NCBI RefSeq assembly: GCF_000516555.1
Contig: NZ_AZSJ01000003.1
Span: 2,226,663 to 2,290,662, forward strand
Direction of reading: 5' to 3'
Source of the DNA: Afipia sp. P52-10
Lineage (GTDB): Bacteria > Pseudomonadota > Alphaproteobacteria > Rhizobiales > Xanthobacteraceae
Length of the DNA stretch: 64,000 bases
Positions 1 through 7,092 of the stretch are shown in pieces (position 1 is the stretch's first letter; each line of letters starts with the position of its first letter). The notes beneath the pieces were generated by a model. It was not told the DNA's origin and ran no database searches. It saw nothing but the letters and a program-made list of their open reading frames with translations. Made by a program: the position numbers and the translations under genes.

Positions 1-260
1 AGCAGCCCGAGGGGACCGAACTGTTGCTCGAGCCGAGCGAGCATCCTGCGGTGAAGCCGTACAAGACGGCGCTGGTCGCCGACGGCATTCCCGCGGCATC
101 CTTCCAGGTGGACGACCTCGACGGCGAATGCGAAAGGCTGCGCAACGCCGGCGTCGCCTTCACCATCGCGCCGATGCAGGCCGGGACGGTGCGCATGGCC
201 GTGCTGGACGACACCTGCGGCAATCTCATTCAGCTGGTGCAGATGACGGGCCAATCCTAG
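1..260 (+). CDS. VOC (glyoxalase/bleomycin-resistance) family protein, 5' end missing
   Basis: This is the C-terminal part of a small VOC-fold protein; the reading frame is open from base 3 and its start lies outside the window. The visible part contains a beta strand ending in [10 protein letters not shown], a [11 protein letters not shown] strand and helix with the spacing of a second glyoxalase module, and a final strand [13 protein letters not shown] in which the acidic metal-ligand position of metal-dependent VOC enzymes is not obvious. VOC proteins include dioxygenases, glyoxalases and antibiotic-binding proteins, so the substrate cannot be told. A GNAT gene follows 20 bases downstream on the same strand and may be co-transcribed. 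Confidence 0.75.
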   Translation, partial: QPEGTELLLEPSEHPAVKPYKTALVADGIPAASFQVDDLDGECERLRNAGVAFTIAPMQAGTVRMAVLDDTCGNLIQLVQMTGQS

Positions 261-280
261 CAGCCGAATGTCGAACATCG

Positions 281-829
281 ATGGTTCAGGCCCCTGTGAT
301 CGAAACGCCGCGCCTCGTGCTCCGGCCATGGCAGGAGCGCCATCGCGACGCGTTCGCCGCGATGCATGCCGATCCGGCAGTGATGGCCGATCTCGGCGGG
401 CCGATCGATCGGTTGGAGAGTGGAGAGAAGTTCGACAGGTATTGCGCCGCGCTGCGCGAGCATGGCGTGTCCCGATGGGCGGTGGAAAGTCCTGCCGGTG
501 CGTTCTTGGGCTATGCAGGGGTGATGCCGCGCTTGTTGCATGACCATCCGCTCGGCCCGCATCACGAGGTCGGCTGGCGGTTCGTGCGCAGCGCCTGGGG
601 ACACGGTTATGCGACCGAGAGCGCCAGGGCGGCGCTTGATGATGCCGTTCATCGTGTCGGGGTGCGCGAAATCCTGTCCTATACCAGCGCCGACAATCTG
701 CGATCGCAGGCGGTTATGGCGAGGCTCAATCTGGTGCGGGCGCCCGCGCGGGATTTCGTGGTGGAGAGCGCACATGGCGGGCGATGGCGCGGGCTCGTCT
801 GGATCGTGCCCGCCGGATTTGCGGCATGA
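281..829 (+). CDS. GNAT family N-acetyltransferase (RimJ/RimL type)
   Basis: A 182-residue protein of the RimJ/RimL-like GNAT subgroup that transfers an acetyl group from acetyl-CoA to an amine. It opens with [14 protein letters not shown], the usual first strand of this subgroup. It continues through [23 protein letters not shown], where the G-x-G-Y-A-T-E stretch is the acetyl-CoA pyrophosphate loop, and ends with the [19 protein letters not shown] helix typical of motif B. I chose the ATG at 281 because the family begins a few residues before ETPRL; the frame is open further upstream but that part is a shadow of the VOC gene. The substrate is unknown. It follows the VOC gene closely. Confidence 0.85.
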   Translation: MVQAPVIETPRLVLRPWQERHRDAFAAMHADPAVMADLGGPIDRLESGEKFDRYCAALREHGVSRWAVESPAGAFLGYAGVMPRLLHDHPLGPHHEVGWRFVRSAWGHGYATESARAALDDAVHRVGVREILSYTSADNLRSQAVMARLNLVRAPARDFVVESAHGGRWRGLVWIVPAGFAA

Positions 830-853
830 CGCTGGTCGGCCGGTGACGGCCGG

Positions 854-1141
854 CTAATCCGTCGGCAGCATCTGCGGCAGCGTCTTGAGATAATCGAGAC
901 ACGCGGCCTTCAGCGCTTCGAGGTTCTTGAAGTCACTGGATTCGAAGGCGCGATCGACGCCGCCGCCGCGGATGGTGACGCCGTCCTTGAAGATCCACAG
1001 CGCGACGTCGCGAAACGTCAGCTGGATCGCCAGATCGGTCGGCCGCTCCACCGTCTCGTTCTGGAATGCGATGCCGCGTGCGATCAAAAGCTGCATCGCG
1101 TCGTAGTGCAGTTGAAACTGGAATTTGGTCGGCGCGGGCAT
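854..1141 (-). CDS. Conserved hypothetical protein (95 aa)
   Basis: A 95-residue protein starting with ATG at 1141. I do not recognise a named family. It reads as a small soluble alpha/beta protein: an N-terminal amphipathic stretch (FQFQLHYDAMQLLIARGIAF), a middle strand (ALWIFKDGVTIRGGG) and a C-terminal helix (LEALKAACLDYLKTLPQML). There is no signal peptide, membrane segment or cysteine pair. It runs opposite to both neighbours, so it is probably a single-gene unit whose promoter shares the 1142-1260 region with the ECF42-associated locus. The codon usage is ordinary for the window, which supports real coding. Confidence 0.6.
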   Translation of the reverse strand: MPAPTKFQFQLHYDAMQLLIARGIAFQNETVERPTDLAIQLTFRDVALWIFKDGVTIRGGGVDRAFESSDFKNLEALKAACLDYLKTLPQMLPTD

Positions 1142-1264
1142 CGGCGGTTGTCCTGGCGGACCGGGCGGCCTCCGGCCGGTCCATTCGCGTGGGCTGGATC
1201 GGAACTCCCTTTATAAAGGGCAGCAGTGCAACAGCCTATTGTAGCGTTTTTTTGCGCATCCCCT

Positions 1265-1294
1265 TGTCGAAATCGCGGCCGGCCATCCGACTGG
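1265..1294 (+). promoter_or_regulatory. Putative ECF42-type promoter 1 (TGTCGA-N17-CGACTGG)
   Basis: The hexamer TGTCGA at 1265-1270 is followed after exactly 17 bases by CGACTGG at 1288-1294. As I recall from published work on ECF42 sigma factors, their promoters carry TGTCGA at -35 and CGA(C/T) at -10. An ECF42-like sigma gene lies downstream at 2011, and an almost identical site with the same spacing occurs at 1405. It sits about 40 bases before the small reading frame at 1334. The link to the sigma factor is inference. Confidence 0.5.
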
Positions 1295-1333
1295 TGGACG
1301 AGCGCCCATCACGTCAATCGACAGGAGCGACCC

Positions 1334-1513
1334 ATGCCGTTAGCCTTGCTGCTGCCACAGCTCGAACCCCTGGCGATATTGTTCGTCCGTTTTCTTGTCC
1401 TGAGTGTCGAATCGGGCTGGATCCGTTCGACTGGATGCTGGGCGGGCATGATCCCCCAGATGGGAACCGGCGTTTGGACCTGGATCATGCGCGAGGAAGG
1501 CCGGACCGGCTGA
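1334..1513 (+). CDS. Possible small hydrophobic protein (59 aa)
   Basis: This is a short frame starting with ATG at 1334. An AGGAG ribosome-binding sequence lies six bases upstream and an ECF42-like promoter ends at 1294. The product would begin with a leucine-rich hydrophobic stretch (PLALLLPQLEPLAILFVRFLVL) that could be one membrane segment or a poorly cleaved signal, then a Trp/Gly-rich tail. I recognise no family. The second ECF42-like promoter lies inside this frame, which argues either that it is a tiny leader gene or that it is fortuitous. It could be a regulated small peptide, but there is no independent support. Confidence 0.3.
   Translation: MPLALLLPQLEPLAILFVRFLVLSVESGWIRSTGCWAGMIPQMGTGVWTWIMREEGRTG
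1405..1434 (+). promoter_or_regulatory. Putative ECF42-type promoter 2 (TGTCGA-N17-CGACTGG)
   Basis: TGTCGA at 1405-1410 is followed after 17 bases by CGACTGG at 1428-1434, the same two boxes and spacing as at 1265. Transcription from here would start near 1440 and give a leader of about 125 nt before the DGPF gene at 1564, with the sigma factor gene downstream. The arrangement suggests autoregulation of the DGPF-sigma unit by its own sigma factor, which is inferred from motif and position only. Confidence 0.55.
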
Positions 1514-1563
1514 GCCGTTCAGCCGAGGCTTTTGCCCTTATCCGGGAAACAGTGGAGCAACCG

Positions 1564-1920
1564 ATGCAATACCTTCTCCTGATCTACAGCAACGAGGCTG
1601 AATACGCGGCACGGCCGCAGGCCGAGGTCGCGGCTGCGACGGCCGAGTACGGCACCTTTACCCAGGGCATCATCCAGAGCGGCAACTACAAGGGCGGCGA
1701 GCGGCTGCGGCCGGTGGCGATGGCGACCACGGTGCGGGTGCGGGACGGCAAGACCATGACCACCGACGGCCCGTTTGCCGAAACGCGCGAGCAGCTCGGC
1801 GGCTATTATCTGATCGAGGCGAAGAACCTCGATGAGGCGACCGCGATCGCGGCGCGGATTCCGACCGCGCGGGTCGGCTGCGTCGAGGTGCGGCCGATCT
1901 GGCCGCTTAGCGAGATGTAG
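1564..1920 (+). CDS. DGPF (YCII-related) domain protein, ECF42 partner
   Basis: A 118-residue YCII-like protein starting at the ATG at 1564 (MQYLLLIYSNEA). It has the family hallmark TTDGPFAETREQLGGYYLIEA in the middle of the chain, which gives DGPF proteins their name. These ferredoxin-fold proteins are related to YciI but their reaction is not firmly known. Genes for them are habitually found beside ECF42 sigma factors and are their main regulated targets. Here the sigma gene follows 90 bases downstream on the same strand, and an ECF42-like promoter lies 130 bases upstream. The length is normal for the family. Confidence 0.9.
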   Translation: MQYLLLIYSNEAEYAARPQAEVAAATAEYGTFTQGIIQSGNYKGGERLRPVAMATTVRVRDGKTMTTDGPFAETREQLGGYYLIEAKNLDEATAIAARIPTARVGCVEVRPIWPLSEM

Positions 1921-2010
1921 GGCGGCTGGGATCGGCGTGGCACGAGGCGAGACTGCGTCATGGCAAGGGCGAGGACGGCTCGTGCCGCGTTTGTCCGAAC
2001 GAGGTCGATC

Positions 2011-3255
2011 GTGAAGGCATCCGAGATCGAGGTCGTGTTTCGGGAGGAGGCGGGTCGGGCGCTGGCGACGCTGATCCGCCTCGTCGGCGATTTCGAATAT
2101 GCCGAGGACGCGCTGCAGGATGCGTTCGCGGCGGCGCTGACCCAGTGGCCGCTGACCGGCCTGCCGCAGAATCCGCGCGCCTGGCTCGTCAATGTCGGCC
2201 GCCACAAGGCGATCGACCGCATCCGCCGCCGCACGTCATGGCACGACAAGCGGCGCGAGCTGGAGGCGGAAGCGGTGATCGCGGCGCAGGCGATGCCGGA
2301 TGAGCCGGATGCGCCGGTGTTCGACGACGACATGCTGCGGCTGATCTTCACCTGCTGCCATCCGGCATTGAACACCGAGGCGCAGGTGGCGCTGACGCTG
2401 CGCGCGGTGTGCGGCCTGCAGACCGGCGAGATCGCCCGCGCGTTCCTGGTGACGGACGAGGCGATGGCGCAGCGGCTGGTGCGGGCGAAGGCGAAGATCC
2501 GCACCGCGAAGATTCCCTATGAGGCGCCGGCTGCGACGATGCTGGACGCGCGCATCGACGGCGCGCTGGCCACCATCTATCTGGTCTTCACCGAAGGCTA
2601 TGCGCCGACCGAAGGCGACGCGCTGCTGCGCGAGGACCTGACCCGCGAGGCCATTCGCCTCGGCCGGCTGCTGCACCGGTTGATGCCGGGGCGGGCGGAC
2701 GTGCAGGGCCTACTGGCCTTGATGCTGCTGCACGATGCGCGCAGGCATGCGCGCGTCACCATCCATGGCGATCTGGTGCGGCTGGAGGATCAGGATCGCA
2801 GCCTCTGGCACGGGCCGCAGATCGCCGAGGGGGCCGCATTGGTGGAGCGCGCGTTGCGCGCGCCCGGCCTGCCGAGCGTCTATGCGGTGCAGGCGGCGAT
2901 CGCCGCGCTGCATGCGCAGGCGGCAAGCTATGCGGCGACGGACTGGCGGCAGATCGCGGGCCTCTACGATGTGTTGATGCGGCTGCAGCCGTCACCGGTG
3001 GTGGCGCTCAACCATGCCGCGGCGGTCTCGATGGTCGACGGCCCGCAGGCGGCGCTCAACCTCGTGGACTCGCTCGCCGCGCGGGAGACGCTTGCGGGCT
3101 ATCACCTCTATCCCGCGGTGCGGGCCGACCTGCTGGCCCGGCTGCAACGGCGCGAGGAGGCGCGCGCGGCCTATGCGCACGCAATCGCGCTGGCCAAGGT
3201 CGCTCCCGAGCGGCGCTGGCTCGAGCGGCGGCTCGCGGAACTCAACGGGACATGA
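2011..3255 (+). CDS. RNA polymerase ECF sigma factor, ECF42 group, with C-terminal TPR-like extension
   Basis: A sigma-70 family factor of about 414 residues. The first 170 residues carry sigma region 2 (DFEYAEDALQDAFAAAL, then NVGRHKAIDRIRRRTSWHD) and region 4 (GEIARAFLVTDEAMAQRLVRAKAKIR). The remaining 240 or so residues form the alpha-helical, tetratricopeptide-like extension typical of ECF42 (YLVFTEGYAPTEGD, then ALNHAAAVSMVDGPQAAL). There is no membrane anti-sigma partner, as expected for this group, where the extension is thought to control activity. I prefer the GTG at 2011 with GAGG six bases before it over the longer start at 1960, since the first 17 residues of the longer form look non-coding. 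Two ECF42-like promoters lie upstream. Confidence 0.9.
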   Translation: MKASEIEVVFREEAGRALATLIRLVGDFEYAEDALQDAFAAALTQWPLTGLPQNPRAWLVNVGRHKAIDRIRRRTSWHDKRRELEAEAVIAAQAMPDEPDAPVFDDDMLRLIFTCCHPALNTEAQVALTLRAVCGLQTGEIARAFLVTDEAMAQRLVRAKAKIRTAKIPYEAPAATMLDARIDGALATIYLVFTEGYAPTEGDALLREDLTREAIRLGRLLHRLMPGRADVQGLLALMLLHDARRHARVTIHGDLVRLEDQDRSLWHGPQIAEGAALVERALRAPGLPSVYAVQAAIAALHAQAASYAATDWRQIAGLYDVLMRLQPSPVVALNHAAAVSMVDGPQAALNLVDSLAARETLAGYHLYPAVRADLLARLQRREEARAAYAHAIALAKVAPERRWLERRLAELNGT

Positions 3256-3442
3256 CCTGTGGGGTGGGTTTTCCGCCTTAAGTCGCGCTTCCCACCCCGC
3301 CGATCCGCTCTATGGTCCGTCGCGTATCGAGAGCGTTTCGAGCGAAAGCTGTGGTGCGAATTTCTGATCCACGACACTCGCGCTACACTGGGTCTCAAAC
3401 ACCAAACAACGCTTCGCCGCGCGAAGCCGGGAGGAGATCGCC

Positions 3443-5119
3443 GTGACCGACACTGCGCCGTTGGCCGACTATCATGCTGCCTATGCGAGTTTCCGCACCG
3501 AGCAGATCGAGCGGTTGTTCCAGGGCAGCTTTACGCAAGGGCTCAATGTTTGCGTCGAATGCTGCGACCGGCATGTCGCGCCAGGCAAGATTGCGCTGGA
3601 ATGGTTCGGGCAGGACGGGCGGCAGTCGCAGCACAGCTTCGCCGAGCTGCGCGACCAGGCGGCGCGATTCGCGCATGTCCTGACAGCGCAGGGCGTCGGT
3701 GCGGGCGATGTGGTGGCGGGCATGCTGCCGCGCACGCCGGAATTGATTGTCACCATCCTCGGCACCTGGCGCGCGGGCGCGGTCTACCAGCCGCTGTTCA
3801 CCGCGTTCGGCCCGAAGGCGGTGGAGCATCGCCTGCAGATGAGCCAGGCGAAGCTGGTGGTCACCGACCCTGGCAATCGCGGCAAGCTCGACGAGATCGA
3901 TGCGGCGACCCGGCGCGCGATCAAGGTCGCGGTGGTGACGGGCAACGGCGGCGCGCTCGCGGCCGGCGATCTCGATTTCAGCGCCGAACTCGCGCGCCAG
4001 AGCACGGCGTTCGAACCGGTGATGCGGCGCGGCGACGACGCGTTCCTGATGATGTCCACCTCGGGCACGACCGGTCTGCCGAAGGGCGTGCCGGTGCCGC
4101 TGAAGGCGCTGTCGAGCATCTACGTCTACATGCGCGATGCGATCGATCTGCGTCCCGAGGACAGGTTCTGGAACATCGCCGACCCCGGCTGGGCGTATGG
4201 CCTCTACTATGCGGTGACCGGGCCGTTGCTGCTCGGCCATGCCACCACGTTCTATGACGGGCCGTTCACGGTGGAGAGCACCTACGCGCTGCTGCAACGT
4301 CAGCGCATCACCAATCTCGCCGGCGCGCCGACTGCCTATCGCCTGCTGATCGCGGCTGGGCCGGAGGCGGCGGCGCCGCTGAAGGGCAAGCTGCGCGTGG
4401 TGAGCAGCGCGGGCGAGCCGTTGAATCCGGAGGTGATCCGCTGGTTCGCCGAACACCTCGACGTGCCGATCCACGATCATTACGGCCAGACCGAGCTCGG
4501 CATGGTGGTGAACAATCATCACGCGCTGCGCCATGCGGTGCGTCCCGGCTCGGCCGGGCTGGCGATGCCGGGCTATCGCGTCGCGGTGATCGACGAGGAC
4601 GGCCGCGAGGTTGCGCCCGGCACGCCCGGCACGCTGGCGGTCGATATCGCCCGCTCGCCGTTGATGTGGTTCACCGGCTACTGGCAGCAGCCGACGCCTG
4701 CGATCGGCGGCGGCTATTACCGCACCGGCGATCATGTCGAGATGGATGCGGACGGCCGCGTCAGCTTCATCGGCCGCGCCGACGACGTCATCACCTCGTC
4801 CGGCTACCGCATCGGCCCGTTCGACGTGGAGAGCGCGCTGATCGAGCATCCGGCGGTGCTGGAGGCGGCGGTGATCGGCCGCCCCGATCCGGAGCGCACC
4901 GAGGTCGTCAAGGCGTTCGTGGTGCTGAAGCCCGGTGCCAAGGGCGGCGCTGCATTGGCCGACGAGCTGAGCCAGTATGTGAAGAAGCGCCTGTCGGCGC
5001 ACGCCTATCCGCGCGAGATCGAGTTCATCGAACAGTTGCCGAAGACGCCGAGCGGCAAGGTGCAGCGCTTCATCCTGCGCAACGAGGAGATCGCCAAGGC
5101 GCGCAAGGCCGCCTCATGA
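3443..5119 (+). CDS. AMP-dependent acyl-CoA synthetase (medium-chain type)
   Basis: A 558-residue acyl-adenylate-forming enzyme (ANL superfamily) that activates a carboxylic acid with ATP and CoA. The P-loop TSGTTGLPKG is at residues 206-215. The region HDHYGQTELGM carries the A5-type motif (YGQTE), YRTGD and GRADD form the hinge, and PKTPSGKVQRF near residue 539 holds the catalytic, acetylatable lysine. Overall it resembles acetyl- or medium-chain acyl-CoA synthetases of the AcsM kind rather than Acs proper, which is longer. The start at 3443 has GGGAGGAGA upstream. The last codons are part of a short tandem repeat. The substrate is not readable from sequence. Confidence 0.85.
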   Translation: MTDTAPLADYHAAYASFRTEQIERLFQGSFTQGLNVCVECCDRHVAPGKIALEWFGQDGRQSQHSFAELRDQAARFAHVLTAQGVGAGDVVAGMLPRTPELIVTILGTWRAGAVYQPLFTAFGPKAVEHRLQMSQAKLVVTDPGNRGKLDEIDAATRRAIKVAVVTGNGGALAAGDLDFSAELARQSTAFEPVMRRGDDAFLMMSTSGTTGLPKGVPVPLKALSSIYVYMRDAIDLRPEDRFWNIADPGWAYGLYYAVTGPLLLGHATTFYDGPFTVESTYALLQRQRITNLAGAPTAYRLLIAAGPEAAAPLKGKLRVVSSAGEPLNPEVIRWFAEHLDVPIHDHYGQTELGMVVNNHHALRHAVRPGSAGLAMPGYRVAVIDEDGREVAPGTPGTLAVDIARSPLMWFTGYWQQPTPAIGGGYYRTGDHVEMDADGRVSFIGRADDVITSSGYRIGPFDVESALIEHPAVLEAAVIGRPDPERTEVVKAFVVLKPGAKGGAALADELSQYVKKRLSAHAYPREIEFIEQLPKTPSGKVQRFILRNEEIAKARKAAS

Positions 5120-5157
5120 AAAGGCTTCCTCATGAAAAAGGCTGCCTCATGAAGCCG
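5112..5157 (+). repeat. Short tandem repeat at the 3' end of the acyl-CoA synthetase gene
   Basis: Three consecutive units begin with CCTCATGAA at 5112, 5128 and 5145. The first two are 16-17 bases (CCTCATGAAAAGGCTT and CCTCATGAAAAAGGCTG) and the third is cut after 13. Unit 1 contains the stop codon of the upstream gene, and each unit repeats the TCATGA context, so the array looks like a slippage or duplication of the gene end. Confidence 0.75.
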
Positions 5158-5170
5158 CGGCAGACCCGCG

Positions 5171-5590
5171 TCAGCGGGCGGATGGCCGGTTGCGAAACGT
5201 CATATGCTTGTGGCCGAGGAAGTTGACGACTGCGCCTGCGGCGATGCCCCCGGCGTGAGCGATTCCTTCCGCGATGGTGGCAGGAATACCGAGCAGCAAC
5301 AGGCCCGCTTTTGCGGCCACGGCAAGCGCGATCGTGACCACGGCGCCGGCGGCGTTGACCGCCAAGAAGTCGCGCAGCTCGGCGAGGACGGAGCGCTCTC
5401 CGGACGAGCGGAACGCCCAGTTACGGTAGATGATGAAGCCATACGCCATGCCGACCGCCTGCGCGGCGATGAGCGCGGTGGTGTAGGGAAGAAACAGGCC
5501 GAACGGAAAGCGCACCAGCCAATTCAGCAACGCTGCGCTTCCGCCTGCGAGCAGAAACCGGACGCGCAGGTCGGAGAGAAGGCTCTGCAT
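5171..5590 (-). CDS. GtrA family membrane protein
   Basis: A 139-residue polytopic protein of the GtrA/DPMS family, small four-helix inner-membrane proteins that help move polyprenyl-phosphate-linked sugars across the membrane or accompany glycosyltransferases. The features are RFLLAGGSAALLNWLVRFPF (helix 1), a second helix through YGFIIYRNWAFRS with the family F-x-x-x-R-x-W-x-F pattern, a third ALAVAAKAGLLLL and a last GGIAAGAVVNFLGHKHMTFR. Its ATG shares one base with the TGA of the preceding UbiA gene, so the two are translationally coupled. A longer upstream frame exists but is an antisense shadow of the UbiA gene in another frame. Its lipid-linked sugar is unknown. Confidence 0.88.
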   Translation of the reverse strand: MQSLLSDLRVRFLLAGGSAALLNWLVRFPFGLFLPYTTALIAAQAVGMAYGFIIYRNWAFRSSGERSVLAELRDFLAVNAAGAVVTIALAVAAKAGLLLLGIPATIAEGIAHAGGIAAGAVVNFLGHKHMTFRNRPSAR

Positions 5591-7092
5591 CACAGCGCCG
5601 GCATCCCGGCCCAGGCGGCGATGAAGCACAGCATCAGGCTTCCGCCGAGCGCGAGGCTCGGCCGGTCGCGGACCGCGAACACGACCGGATCGTCGTTCAT
5701 CTGCCCGCGCTGGCACATCAGCCAGATGCGGCAGATGAACAGGAACAGCACGGCCGGAAAGCCCCAGAGCCACATCGTATTTCCATAGAAGCTCTGACGG
5801 AACGCATCGTTGATGATGTAGAGCACGAGGATCAGCACCGCGCACATGCCGGTAGCGATGCCGATCGCGAGGATGAGCGGAAGGTCGATCGCCTTGTAGC
5901 CGCGGCCGCGCACTTCCGTGCCGCCGCGTTCGATCACGCGGGCGACTTCGGTGTGACGCTTCGCGAAGCTGAGCGAGGCAAACAGGAACATCGAGAACAC
6001 GAGCAGCCAGGGCGAGGCTGGTGCTCCCGATGCCAGAATTCCCGCGCCGAGCCGGAGGGTGAACAGGCTCGCGAGGGTGAAGCCATCGAGGATCGGCAGC
6101 TTCTTCAGCTTGAACGAATAGGTGAGCGTGCAGGCGAGATACAGGATGGTCGCGAGCACGACCGCCCATCCGGCGAACGCGGCAAGGCTGAAGCCTGCGA
6201 CCAGTCCGATCGGCACGGCGCTCGCGCCGGTCATGAGCGGGAGCCGTCCGCTTGCCAGCGGCCGCTCGCGTTTCGACCAGTGGCGGCGGTCGTCGGCCAG
6301 ATCGACAATGTCATTGACGATATAGGTCGCGGACGCGACGAAGCTCATTGCCAGAAATGCAGCGCACGTTGCCAGCACAGCCGTCGGGTCGCCGAGCCGG
6401 CCGCCCAGAATCAGCGGCACGAAAACCAGCGCGTTCTTGGCCCATTGATGCAGCCGCAGGCTTTTGATCAAGGCTTTCCAGGGTGCCGGACGCGGAAAAA
6501 CGCGCGTCACCTCGGCCAGTGAGCGGGCAGCGGCAACGACCGATGGCGATGCTTCGACCACGGCCGCATAGCCTGCTGCGCGCCAGACCGGCAGGTCGGC
6601 GCTGGCATCGCCGGCATATTCGAAGCCGTTCGGAAAACGCTCGGCGAGGACGGCGGCTTTCGCCGCTCCCTTGAGGTTGGTCTTGCCGTCGCTGGCGATC
6701 ACCTCGGACACGAACGGAATACGGGCCGCAACCTGATTGGCAATGGCGGCGTCTGCGGCGGTCGCAATGTAGACCTGTCGCCCGATGCCGACCTGCTCGG
6801 CGGCGTAGGCCAGCAGCTCGTCATTGAGCGGCAGGACCTCGACATCGACCTGGGCGCGTTGTGCCAGCTGCTGCTTCAACTCGGCCCGGCCGCGAAACAG
6901 CCAGACGAAAATCATGAAGATCTTCAGCGGGTGTTGCTTCAGGAAAGCGAGCGCGGTTTCCACCAGCAGGTTCCCGCGCACCACGGTTCCGTCGAGGTCG
7001 AGAACCAGCGGACGGCTGATCGGGGACTCGCCGGGCTGGCGAGAAGGCGCGGGCGGCGTCACCAGGCCGGATGGCAGGCGGATCGGTCTCAT
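5590..7092 (-). CDS. HAD-family phosphatase fused to UbiA-family prenyltransferase
   Basis: A 500-residue two-domain protein. Residues 25-200 form a HAD hydrolase with the nucleophile motif LDLDGTVVRG (DxD at 32-34) and a later YAGDASADLPVW motif. Residues 205-500 form a UbiA-type polytopic domain whose Mg-prenyl-diphosphate motif is NDIVDLADDRRH at 260-271. Fusions of this kind resemble bacterial homologues of decaprenylphosphoryl-5-phosphoribose synthase, where the UbiA domain joins PRPP to a polyprenyl phosphate and a phosphatase then removes the 5-phosphate; having both steps in one chain would fit that. Stop and start codons overlap the neighbouring genes on both sides, giving a coupled three-gene unit. 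Assignment to DPPR synthesis is inference. Confidence 0.85.
   Translation of the reverse strand: MRPIRLPSGLVTPPAPSRQPGESPISRPLVLDLDGTVVRGNLLVETALAFLKQHPLKIFMIFVWLFRGRAELKQQLAQRAQVDVEVLPLNDELLAYAAEQVGIGRQVYIATAADAAIANQVAARIPFVSEVIASDGKTNLKGAAKAAVLAERFPNGFEYAGDASADLPVWRAAGYAAVVEASPSVVAAARSLAEVTRVFPRPAPWKALIKSLRLHQWAKNALVFVPLILGGRLGDPTAVLATCAAFLAMSFVASATYIVNDIVDLADDRRHWSKRERPLASGRLPLMTGASAVPIGLVAGFSLAAFAGWAVVLATILYLACTLTYSFKLKKLPILDGFTLASLFTLRLGAGILASGAPASPWLLVFSMFLFASLSFAKRHTEVARVIERGGTEVRGRGYKAIDLPLILAIGIATGMCAVLILVLYIINDAFRQSFYGNTMWLWGFPAVLFLFICRIWLMCQRGQMNDDPVVFAVRDRPSLALGGSLMLCFIAAWAGMPAL

Noticed and set aside
3395..5002. 535-codon minus-strand frame opposite the acyl-CoA synthetase
   Set aside because: It is an antisense shadow: His/Arg/Ala-rich translation with no domain, over a gene with complete catalytic motifs.
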